DNA from: CAUVKI01 sp963552605
Lineage (GTDB): Bacteria; Bacillota; Clostridia; Tissierellales; Peptoniphilaceae
Length of the DNA stretch: 64,000 bases
Direction of reading: 5' to 3'
Assembly: GCA_963552605.1 (NCBI GenBank)
Contig: CAUVKI010000007.1
Coordinates: 8,547 to 72,546, forward strand
A program made the position numbers and the translations under genes. This document shows, in pieces, positions 50,089-57,076 of the stretch; the stretch's first letter is position 1; each line of letters begins with the position of its first letter. The notes beneath the pieces are model-generated. The model did not search any database and had not been told where the DNA came from. It worked only from the letters and a program-made list of their open reading frames with translations.

Positions 50089-51877
50089 AAAACTCAAAGA
50101 GGTGGGAACTTCTCTCTTTCCTATTGTCATATTGGTACTTCTTTTGACGCTTTCGATAGCTCCCGTGCAAGTTGCGGTGCTTGTCAGATTTCTGATAGGG
50201 GCTGTGTTTTTGTTGATAGGACTTTCGATATTTCTTCTGGGCGTGGATTTATGTATGCCGCATATAGGGGAGCATATTTCCGAAGAAATTGCCACTTCAC
50301 ATTCTTTCTTAAAAATCATTGTGCTAAGCTTTCTTGTGGGATTTTGGATAAGTGTTGCGGAGCCTGATCTTATTATTTTGGGTGATCAGATATCCTTTGC
50401 GACCGGCGGTGCGATTTCGGGAAATGTTTTGGTTTATTTGATTTCGTCGGGCGTGGGTGTGATGGTTACCTTCGGAGTGTTCAGAATGATGAAAGGACTT
50501 GCACTGAAACACTTTATGGCATTTTCCTATTTTTTAATTCTGATTTTGTCTTTTTTCACCTCCGAGGGATTTCTTGCCATATCCTTTGATTCCTCCGGTG
50601 CTACCACCGGCGCACTTACAACTCCGTTTGTTCTGACGCTTTGTGCAGGACTTGCAAAGATTAAGGGCGGAAAGGGACTTGAGGAAGATTCCTTCGGGCT
50701 GGTGGGAATTATGAGCGTGGGACCTATTTTCTCCGTAATGCTTATGTCCGCTTTTACCGGACAATCAAGGATTTCGGGAGAAGCTCCGCCCTTTTCTTTG
50801 GAATTTAAAATTCTTGACCCCATACTGAAACTTTTGCCCAAGGTTTTCGTTGAGTCTCTGTTTTCATTACTACCGCTTTCCGTATTGTTTTTTGTATTGA
50901 ACTTTATAAAGTTCAAAATCTCCAAAGATGAACTTAAAGATGTGCTTTTCGGGTTGCTCTATACCCTGCTTGGACTTACGGTTTTTTTGACCGGAGTCAA
51001 TGCGGGTTTTATGGATATGGGAAGACTTATAGGAATAAGCTTTGCAACAAATTTCCGCCCGTTTCTGCCGATATTGGGATTATGTATGGGATTGATAGTT
51101 GTTTTGGCGGAACCTGCGGTGCATGTGTTGGGAAAACAGATTGAAGAAATTTCCGGAGGGCACATACCCGTCCGTCTGATTAGGCTTATGCTTTCCATAG
51201 GAGTTGGAGCGGCGGTGTCTCTCTCTATGGTAAGAATAATGATACCCGAGGTTAAACTGTGGTATTTTTTGCTTTTGGGCTTCGGATTATCGGTTATCCT
51301 TTCCTTTTGGTCCGACCCTTTGTTTGTCGGGATAGCCTATGACGCCGGAGGAGTCGCTTCCGGTCCTATGACTGCAACTTTCATACTCGCCTTTGCTCAA
51401 GGGTCGGCGGAGATAATAGAAACCGCTGATGTGCTGATTGACGGATTCGGAATTATCGCAATGGTCGCTATGAGTCCGGTTTTATGCCTGATATTTTTGG
51501 GTGTGATTGTAAAGATAAAGAAAGATAGAACCGGCTCAACGGAAGAAATAATTCCAAAGCTCGAACCTACAGCCGTGCTTCCGAGTTTTTCAAAGGTTGC
51601 GTGCTTGGGGTTTGTCTGCAAAAAAGGGCAAGCTGATGCTTTGGTTGGAGCAGCTCGCCTTGCGGGAGCAAGAGGCGCTACAATTCTTCACGGCACGGGA
51701 TTTCACGGCACGGAGGTTCTATCCTTTGAATTGCCGGAAGAAAAAGAAACGGTGTTTATGGTATTGGAAGAAGAATTGCTTGACGGAGTAATTAAAAAAC
51801 TTTCCGAAAACAATTTGCATTCCTATTTCGTAATGCCTGCCGCCGCCGTAGGTTACAGTATGCCCGTTGATAATTAG
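50072..51877 (+). CDS. DUF1538 membrane protein with C-terminal PII-like domain
   Basis: A 601-residue membrane protein built from two DUF1538 repeats. The halves align at AEPDLIILGDQI / AEPAVHVLGKQI and at FDSSGATTGALTTPFVLTL / YDAGGVASGPMTATFILAF, so it is an internally duplicated transporter-like fold with about 12-14 membrane segments. Residues 506-601 form a PII-like domain (AARLAGARGATILHGTG). The substrate is not known. ATG 50072 follows AAGGAAGAAA inside the previous gene. Its fused and separate PII domains suggest direct control by a nucleotide or metabolite; this is inference. Confidence 0.82.
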   Translation: MTVFHEKLKEVGTSLFPIVILVLLLTLSIAPVQVAVLVRFLIGAVFLLIGLSIFLLGVDLCMPHIGEHISEEIATSHSFLKIIVLSFLVGFWISVAEPDLIILGDQISFATGGAISGNVLVYLISSGVGVMVTFGVFRMMKGLALKHFMAFSYFLILILSFFTSEGFLAISFDSSGATTGALTTPFVLTLCAGLAKIKGGKGLEEDSFGLVGIMSVGPIFSVMLMSAFTGQSRISGEAPPFSLEFKILDPILKLLPKVFVESLFSLLPLSVLFFVLNFIKFKISKDELKDVLFGLLYTLLGLTVFLTGVNAGFMDMGRLIGISFATNFRPFLPILGLCMGLIVVLAEPAVHVLGKQIEEISGGHIPVRLIRLMLSIGVGAAVSLSMVRIMIPEVKLWYFLLLGFGLSVILSFWSDPLFVGIAYDAGGVASGPMTATFILAFAQGSAEIIETADVLIDGFGIIAMVAMSPVLCLIFLGVIVKIKKDRTGSTEEIIPKLEPTAVLPSFSKVACLGFVCKKGQADALVGAARLAGARGATILHGTGFHGTEVLSFELPEEKETVFMVLEEELLDGVIKKLSENNLHSYFVMPAAAVGYSMPVDN

Positions 51878-51887
51878 AAAGGATCAT

Positions 51888-52556
51888 ATGAGAATTTTAG
51901 CCATAGATTCGTCCACGGATTTTTTGAGCGTCGGACTTTCGGAGGACGAACGAATTTTGTTTGAAGAAAATATTTTATGCAAAAAAAGTATGGGTGAAAA
52001 ATTACAGGCAACGCTCTCCTCTCTTTTGAAAGAGCAGGAGCTTGATTTTTCATCAATAGATGCCTATGCCACAGCGGTGGGGCCCGGCTCTTTCACGGGG
52101 CTTAGGATAGGAATTACTGCCGCAAAAACCTTTGCTTATGTCTTTAATAAACCTGTAATTCCCGTCTCCACTCTGGCAGCATTGGCATATGTGTTTGAGG
52201 GGTATGTATGTCCGATTTTGGACGCAAGGCGAAACAGAGTTTACGGTGCACTATACGATAACAAATCGGAAGTAATTAAAGAAAATGCCTATGATATTGA
52301 ATTGCTCGCAGAAAAACTCTCCAACTTTTCCGAAATAACTCTCACGGGGCTTGGAGTGGAACAGTATGGAAAATTTTTTGAGGAAAAATTGGGAAACAAA
52401 GTGAAAATCGCCCCCTTTGCATTTCGTCAACCGAAAGCCTCGTCGGTTTTGGCATTGGCAAAACACTTAATCGAGTTGAATAAAACCGAAAGCGCCTATG
52501 CCCTAAAGCCCAACTATCTTAAACCCTCTCAGGCGGAAATGGATAAAAATGGCTAA
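51888..52556 (+). CDS. tsaB: tRNA threonylcarbamoyladenosine biosynthesis protein TsaB
   Basis: A 222-residue partner of TsaD in t6A37 synthesis. MRILAIDSSTDFLSVGL is the actin-like ATPase start and AVGPGSFTGLRIGI (about 66-79) the signature. ATG 51888 follows GAAAGGA; upstream in-frame codons overlap the DUF1538 stop and are unlikely. It overlaps rimI by 8 bp. Confidence 0.94.
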   Translation: MRILAIDSSTDFLSVGLSEDERILFEENILCKKSMGEKLQATLSSLLKEQELDFSSIDAYATAVGPGSFTGLRIGITAAKTFAYVFNKPVIPVSTLAALAYVFEGYVCPILDARRNRVYGALYDNKSEVIKENAYDIELLAEKLSNFSEITLTGLGVEQYGKFFEEKLGNKVKIAPFAFRQPKASSVLALAKHLIELNKTESAYALKPNYLKPSQAEMDKNG

Positions 52557-53004
52557 TTTCAGAAGAATGTTAAGAAGCGATGTGCCCTTGATTGTGGAGA
52601 TGGACAGAAGAAATTTTGCAGACCCGATAACCGAGAAAATTCTGATGGCGGAATTAAATCGGGAAGTAAGTTATTACGTCGTGTTGGAAGAGAATGAAAC
52701 CATATTGGGCTATGCGGGGATGTGGGAGATTTTGGGAGAAGCGCATATCACAAATGTCTGCGTGGATATCCCTCATCGCGGAAAAGGTTTCGGAAATGAG
52801 ATAATGGCTCATCTTATAAAACGCTGCGTAAAAAGACATTTTTTTGCTATGCTTCTTGAAGTAAGAGTTTCCAACGAGGCGGCAATCGCTCTCTACACTA
52901 AGCATAAGTTTTACAGTATAGGCGTTCGTAAAAATTATTATTCAAACAACGGTGAAGATGCGCTGATTCTTTGGCGCGAGCTTGATTCGGAGGATATTAT
53001 ATGA
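52549..53004 (+). CDS. rimI: Ribosomal-protein-alanine N-acetyltransferase (GNAT)
   Basis: A 151-residue GNAT acetyltransferase. The acetyl-CoA loop is VDIPHRGKGFGNEIMAHL, followed by LEVRVSNEAAIALYTKHKF and the terminal VRKNYY...EDALILW typical of RimI. It is embedded between tsaB and tsaD with overlaps of 8 and 4 bp, the usual arrangement. Confidence 0.92.
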   Translation: MANFRRMLRSDVPLIVEMDRRNFADPITEKILMAELNREVSYYVVLEENETILGYAGMWEILGEAHITNVCVDIPHRGKGFGNEIMAHLIKRCVKRHFFAMLLEVRVSNEAAIALYTKHKFYSIGVRKNYYSNNGEDALILWRELDSEDII

Positions 53005-54017
53005 TTCATCTTGCAATAGAAAGCTCCTGTGATGAAACTTCCTGTGCGGTCTTAGACGACAGGAAACTAATCGGACTTTCGATTTCATCGCAAACGGATA
53101 TACACAAAGAATATGGGGGGGTAGTTCCCGAAATTGCCTCACGCAAGCATCTTGAGGCTGTATTACCTATGATTGACGAGGCTTTGAATAAGGCGAAAAT
53201 AAATCTTTCAGAACTCGAACTTATAAGTGTCACCCAAGGACCGGGACTTATAGGTGCACTTCTGGTGGGTATCTCCGCCGCAAAAAGTCTTTCGGCGGCA
53301 TTGAGAATACCGATAAAAGCCGTAAACCATATGACGGGTCATATAGCTGCAATTTATCTTAATTATCCCGACTTGAAGCCTCCATTTATCTCTCTGGTGG
53401 TTTCGGGGGGGCATACCTATCTGGTGGAAGTGAAAAGTTTTACGGATTTCAACCTCATAGGTACGACCCGTGATGATGCTGCAGGCGAGGCATTTGACAA
53501 AGTAGCCCGCTCAATCGGATTGCCTTATCCGGGAGGGGTTGAGATAGATAAAATAGCCAAGTCGGGAAACAAGGAAGCTTTCAATTTCCCAAGAGTTATG
53601 GTAAAAGAGAGGAATTATGATTTCAGTTTCAGCGGACTTAAAACTGCAGTGATAAATGAGCTGAATAAACTTAAGAAAAAAGGCTACAGGAAAGAGGACG
53701 TGGCGGCAAGCTTTCAGGAAGCTCTATGTGATGTGCTGGTGGAAAAATCTTTCAGACTTGCGGAAGAAAAAAAACTCACAACCATAGCTATGGTGGGAGG
53801 AGTTGCGGCAAACTCACGGCTTAGAGAGAAAATGCTCTCCGAGGGATTTGAAAGAAAAATCAAAGTTATCTATCCCGAACCTCTCTATTGCACGGACAAC
53901 GCCGCAATGATAGGTGTGGCGGGTTATGATTTTTACAAAGCCGAGGGAGAAAGCTCTCTTGACTTCACGGCAAAACCCAATCTGGAATTACCTACGAACG
54001 AAGGGAGAACGGCTTGA
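53001..54017 (+). CDS. tsaD: tRNA N6-adenosine threonylcarbamoyltransferase TsaD
   Basis: A 338-residue enzyme that transfers the threonylcarbamoyl group to A37 of tRNAs. IESSCDETSCAVL starts the ATPase fold; the metal-binding HMTGH (about 111-115), VSGGHTYLV, DDAAGEAFDKVAR and VGGVAANSRLR are present. It is coupled to rimI (ATGA) and to the D,D-carboxypeptidase. Confidence 0.96.
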   Translation: MIHLAIESSCDETSCAVLDDRKLIGLSISSQTDIHKEYGGVVPEIASRKHLEAVLPMIDEALNKAKINLSELELISVTQGPGLIGALLVGISAAKSLSAALRIPIKAVNHMTGHIAAIYLNYPDLKPPFISLVVSGGHTYLVEVKSFTDFNLIGTTRDDAAGEAFDKVARSIGLPYPGGVEIDKIAKSGNKEAFNFPRVMVKERNYDFSFSGLKTAVINELNKLKKKGYRKEDVAASFQEALCDVLVEKSFRLAEEKKLTTIAMVGGVAANSRLREKMLSEGFERKIKVIYPEPLYCTDNAAMIGVAGYDFYKAEGESSLDFTAKPNLELPTNEGRTA

Positions 54018-55072
54018 AAAAGTTTTTTCCGTTTTTTTTGTGCCTGTTTCTGCTCGGTTTCTCACCTTTGGAAATGAATGAAGTCTCAAACGGATATATC
54101 CTTATCGACACGGAGACGGAAGAAGTGCTTGAGAGCCACAACATAGACACTCCCCTATCCATAGCTTCCACAACAAAGCTTATGAGCTATCTTATCTTCA
54201 AAGAGGCTCTGGACAAAGGGGATTGGACTTTCGATACGATTATCACCGCTTCGAGAAAAGACAAGAGGTCAGGCTCCTCATACGGCATAGAACCCGAAAA
54301 AGAATACTCCGTAAAAGAACTTATGACCGCCTCGTTGGTTATCTCCGGAAACGATGCCACAGTGCTTCTTGCAAGACATCTTGCAGGCTCGGAAGAAAAA
54401 TTTACACAAATGATGAATGAGCGTGCAAAGGAATTGGAGCTTACCACAGCCAAATTTTATAATTGCACAGGACTTCCCGTCTATCCTCAGGATGTGCAAA
54501 ATCAAATGAGCATAAGAGATCTCTCAAAGCTCTCACTGTACCTTCTTAAAAAACATAAGGAGATTTTAAAATTCACAAGCATTGAAGAAATCCCTATGCC
54601 CAATACGGAAAAGTTTGAAAAAAACACCAATCCCCTTTTAGGCACGGTGAAAGGAGCTGACGGATTAAAAACCGGATATACAAAAGCAGCCGGAAGATGT
54701 CTTGTATGGACGGTGAAATGTTCCAACTCCAAGACGAGACTTCTCGGAATAAATATGGGATTTAAAAAATTGGAGGAAAGAGATCGCTTCATAATTGACT
54801 TTGCAGAATATTCAAAAAAAAATTACGCCAAAGATGTGTGGGTTTCAAAAAAAATGCCGATTGTTCTTTATGTAAGGGAGAGCAAGGAAAAATTTCTAAT
54901 ATGCCATCCCGATAGAAATTTTGAGGCGAGGAGAAAGGACAGCAAAAACTTTAAACGCTCGCTTCGCATAAATGAAAATAAATACCCTTTTAAAGAAGGG
55001 GAGGTGGTCGGCAAGGTCTTTGTGAAAGACAAAAACAGAGTGATTTTTGAAACTGAGCTGAGAGCCGAGTAA
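54014..55072 (+). CDS. D-alanyl-D-alanine carboxypeptidase (PBP5/DacF type)
   Basis: A 352-residue secreted low-molecular-weight penicillin-binding protein that trims the terminal D-Ala of peptidoglycan stems. It has a signal peptide (FFPFFLCLFLLGFS) and the active-site triad SxxK in ASTTKLM (about 52-55), SGN in VISGNDA and KTG in GLKTGYTKAAG. The C-terminal anchor helix of classical PBP5 is not evident; the protein ends in a beta-rich domain. It starts at TTG 54014, overlapping tsaD by 4 bp. Confidence 0.92.
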   Translation: MKKFFPFFLCLFLLGFSPLEMNEVSNGYILIDTETEEVLESHNIDTPLSIASTTKLMSYLIFKEALDKGDWTFDTIITASRKDKRSGSSYGIEPEKEYSVKELMTASLVISGNDATVLLARHLAGSEEKFTQMMNERAKELELTTAKFYNCTGLPVYPQDVQNQMSIRDLSKLSLYLLKKHKEILKFTSIEEIPMPNTEKFEKNTNPLLGTVKGADGLKTGYTKAAGRCLVWTVKCSNSKTRLLGINMGFKKLEERDRFIIDFAEYSKKNYAKDVWVSKKMPIVLYVRESKEKFLICHPDRNFEARRKDSKNFKRSLRINENKYPFKEGEVVGKVFVKDKNRVIFETELRAE

Positions 55073-55097
55073 GAAGAAAAAATAAAGGAGGAAGATT

Positions 55098-55748
55098 ATG
55101 GACTTTATATTAAAAGACATATTTGACATCAGAGGAAATCTAATTATCAACAAGGGGACTCCTATCAATGACGATTTGATAAGGAGGTTAAAAAAGCACG
55201 ACATCACAAGACTTGAAATAGGCACGATAGATGTAGCAAAGATTGCCGACCCTGTTGCGGACATCATTAAAGAAAAAGATGTAAAGAGTGATATGGTGGA
55301 ATATCTCAACACCCTTGAACCGACCGCCTATAACTATTCCCTATATACGGCAACTCTCACTCATATGCTTGGGGAATGGATAGGACTTGATGAGACTAAT
55401 CTTAAGAATGCGACGAATTTCGGTATGATGAAAGCTTCAGGATTGGAAACGGAAACCGATTTTGACGGTGCAAATTATGAAAGTATTGCAGAAGTTGCGG
55501 AAAGCTATGTAAAGAAAATTACCCGCGAGGGAAACAGTGTGTTCTTAGCACTGCAAAGAATGTGGGAAGAAGATCTTTCAAAACTTGATACGGGTCTGGT
55601 TGTTCTTTTTGTCAAGAGATTTTGTACGATGCTCCTTGGCTCCGATGTGTTTATTGATGGAGAGAAGTATAAACTCATCTACTTAAGTCCCACCGATCTT
55701 ACTCACCCGATTGTCCAAAAAGAGAACGGAGAAGTTTGTGTGATTTGA
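55098..55748 (+). CDS. Degenerate HD-GYP relative without catalytic residues
   Basis: A 216-residue protein. DIFDIRGNLIINKGTPINDDLIRRLKKHDI (residues 7-36) matches the small N-terminal domain of Firmicutes HD-GYP proteins in order and spacing. The helix NYSLYTATLTHMLGEWIGL corresponds to the first HD-domain helix, but the expected HDIGK is FGMMKASG (residues 109-115 region), so H and D are missing, and the GYP segment is deleted. The C-terminal block LDTGLVVLFVKRF...LLGSDVFIDGEKYKLIYL...PIVQ again matches the HD-GYP tail. It should not hydrolyse c-di-GMP. AAAGGAGGAAG precedes ATG 55098. Function unknown. Confidence 0.68.
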   Translation: MDFILKDIFDIRGNLIINKGTPINDDLIRRLKKHDITRLEIGTIDVAKIADPVADIIKEKDVKSDMVEYLNTLEPTAYNYSLYTATLTHMLGEWIGLDETNLKNATNFGMMKASGLETETDFDGANYESIAEVAESYVKKITREGNSVFLALQRMWEEDLSKLDTGLVVLFVKRFCTMLLGSDVFIDGEKYKLIYLSPTDLTHPIVQKENGEVCVI

Positions 55749-55755
55749 TTTCAGC

Positions 55756-55784
55756 TTTACAATTCCACCTTTCAGTGTTAGAAT
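55756..55784 (+). promoter_or_regulatory. Promoter of the ferredoxin gene
   Basis: TTTACA (55756-55761), 17-bp spacer, TAGAAT (55779-55784), 25 bp before the ferredoxin start. Confidence 0.7.
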
Positions 55785-55808
55785 ACGAAAGGGAGGAGGT
55801 GTTTAGCT

Positions 55809-55979
55809 ATGGCAAGAAAGATTGACGATATGTCCTGCGTATCCTGCGGAAGCTGCCAGTCGGAATGTCCTGTTGATTGCATAATGGAGGGTGCTCCTTA
55901 TTCAATTGACCCCGACAAGTGCATTGACTGCGGAGCTTGTGAGGCTGCCTGTCCTGTGGGAGCGATTCACGAGGCATAA
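55809..55979 (+). CDS. 2[4Fe-4S] ferredoxin
   Basis: A 56-residue clostridial-type ferredoxin and low-potential electron carrier. The first cluster motif is CVSCGSCQSECP with CIMEG beyond, and the second is CIDCGACEAACP with the final Cys in each supplying the partner cluster. The pseudo-twofold repeat is clear. GGGAGGAGG precedes ATG 55809. Its own promoter and terminator show that it is monocistronic. Confidence 0.95.
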   Translation: MARKIDDMSCVSCGSCQSECPVDCIMEGAPYSIDPDKCIDCGACEAACPVGAIHEA

Positions 55980-55982
55980 GAG

Positions 55983-56009
55983 AAAAACCCCTGAAGAGGG
56001 GTTTTTTCT
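55983..56009 (+). terminator. Terminator after ferredoxin
   Basis: AAAAACCCCT-GAAG-AGGGGTTTTTT, a 9-10 bp stem with a tetraloop and T-run. Confidence 0.92.
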
Positions 56010-56033
56010 TTGTCTTTCTATAATATTTTGGGT

Positions 56034-56061
56034 TTGCAAACCGGCGCAATAATTATATAAT
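56034..56061 (+). promoter_or_regulatory. Promoter before the Rpn remnant and nrdG
   Basis: TTGCAA (56034-56039), 16-bp spacer, TATAAT (56056-56061). It is the only good promoter seen upstream of nrdG. Confidence 0.65.
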
Positions 56062-56099
56062 TTAACTGTGAGCTTAATAATAACCCTAAGGAGGAAAAA

Positions 56100-56234
56100 A
56101 TGACCGATTCAAACAAAGAAAAAGCATCACCCCTCGTATTCAAAAATATTTTCACAAATCCTGAAAACAAAGATCTTCTAATAGACTTTCTCTCGGCAAT
56201 ACTTTCGATACCCGATTCAGAAATGGTTGATTAG
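56100..56234 (+). pseudogene. N-terminal remnant of an Rpn/PD-(D/E)XK transposase-like gene
   Basis: A 44-codon ORF with a strong ribosome site (AAGGAGGAAAAAA) and its own promoter. The residues VFKNIFTNPENKDLLIDFL followed by SAIL match the conserved start of the Rpn/PD-(D/E)XK family, which normally runs ~280-300 residues. The reading stops at TAG 56234 and the rest of the gene is gone; nrdG begins 13 bp later. It is best read as the left end of a decayed mobile-type gene whose expression signals survive. Confidence 0.7.
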
Positions 56235-56247
56235 GTTAATTGACTAT

Positions 56248-56955
56248 ATGACTATTTTAGGTTTACAAAAACTCACTCTTTTAGATTTTCCAAATAAAGT
56301 GGCATGCACCGTATTTTTGGGAGGCTGCAATATGCGCTGTCCCTTTTGCCACAATCCGTCGTTGGTGTTTTTGGACGACGGACTTGAAAAAATTTCAGAG
56401 GATGAGTTTTTTTATTTTCTTGAAAAAAGAAAGGGAGTTTTGGACGGGGTTTGCATTACCGGAGGAGAAGCTCTTTTTAGCGACATCTCGGACTTTATAA
56501 AAAAAATAAAGGAAAAAGGCTTTGCCGTGAAATTGGATACCAACGGGAGTTTTCCCGAAAAACTTTCAAAACTTTTGGAAGAAAATTTACTGGATTATGT
56601 GGCGATGGATTTCAAAAACACCTATGAAAAATATCCGCAAACCGTAGGGATAAAAAATTTTAATGCAGCTCCTATAAAAAAATCCGTATCGCTTTTGATT
56701 GATCATTCAAAGAGAAAAGATGTGATTGTCGAATTCAGAACAACTTTGATTAAAAGCTTCCATACGGAAAAAGATCTCATTGAAATTGCCGAGATGACAA
56801 GGGAAGCAAAATTTTCAATTCAAAAATTCAAAAATAATGAGCCGCTAATTGGAGATCGTTTCCAAACTCATCTCGAAAAATTTTCCGAGGAAGAATATGA
56901 AAAAATCTTAAAAAAAATCAAAACCATTCACCCGAGCGTAATTATTAAGGGTTGA
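56248..56955 (+). CDS. nrdG: Anaerobic ribonucleotide reductase activating protein
   Basis: A 235-residue radical SAM enzyme that makes the glycyl radical on NrdD. LGGCNMRCPFCHNP contains the CxxxCxxC cluster motif; GVCITGGEALF and KLDTNGSFP follow as SAM-binding elements. ATG 56248 is preferred; a TTG at 56227 is also in frame and overlaps the remnant ORF. The ribosome site is weak, so translation may be coupled to the remnant. It lies before nrdD, from which it is separated by the NrdR-type promoter. Confidence 0.92.
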   Translation: MTILGLQKLTLLDFPNKVACTVFLGGCNMRCPFCHNPSLVFLDDGLEKISEDEFFYFLEKRKGVLDGVCITGGEALFSDISDFIKKIKEKGFAVKLDTNGSFPEKLSKLLEENLLDYVAMDFKNTYEKYPQTVGIKNFNAAPIKKSVSLLIDHSKRKDVIVEFRTTLIKSFHTEKDLIEIAEMTREAKFSIQKFKNNEPLIGDRFQTHLEKFSEEEYEKILKKIKTIHPSVIIKG

Positions 56956-56970
56956 GCTAAGTTGCAAAAA

Positions 56971-57017
56971 ATACTATATATTGTACTTTGCTTTTTTTTG
57001 ATTACAACATATTGACT
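56971..57017 (+). promoter_or_regulatory. Two NrdR boxes upstream of nrdD
   Basis: The core CTATATATTG at 56974-56983 matches the NrdR consensus CWATATATWG perfectly, and CAACATATTG at 57005-57014 matches nine of ten. The two cores are 31 bp apart, the spacing expected for tandem NrdR boxes on one DNA face. The second overlaps the -35 element, which fits repression. Confidence 0.85.
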
Positions 57018-57039
57018 TATTCTCCGACTGTGGTATCCT
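57012..57039 (+). promoter_or_regulatory. Promoter of nrdD
   Basis: TTGACT (57012-57017), 16-bp spacer, TATCCT (57034-57039) with an extended TGG. It overlaps the downstream NrdR box, 38 bp before the start codon. Confidence 0.7.
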
Positions 57040-57076
57040 TTCTGCGCAGGAGTTTTTATCAAACAGGAGGAAAAAA

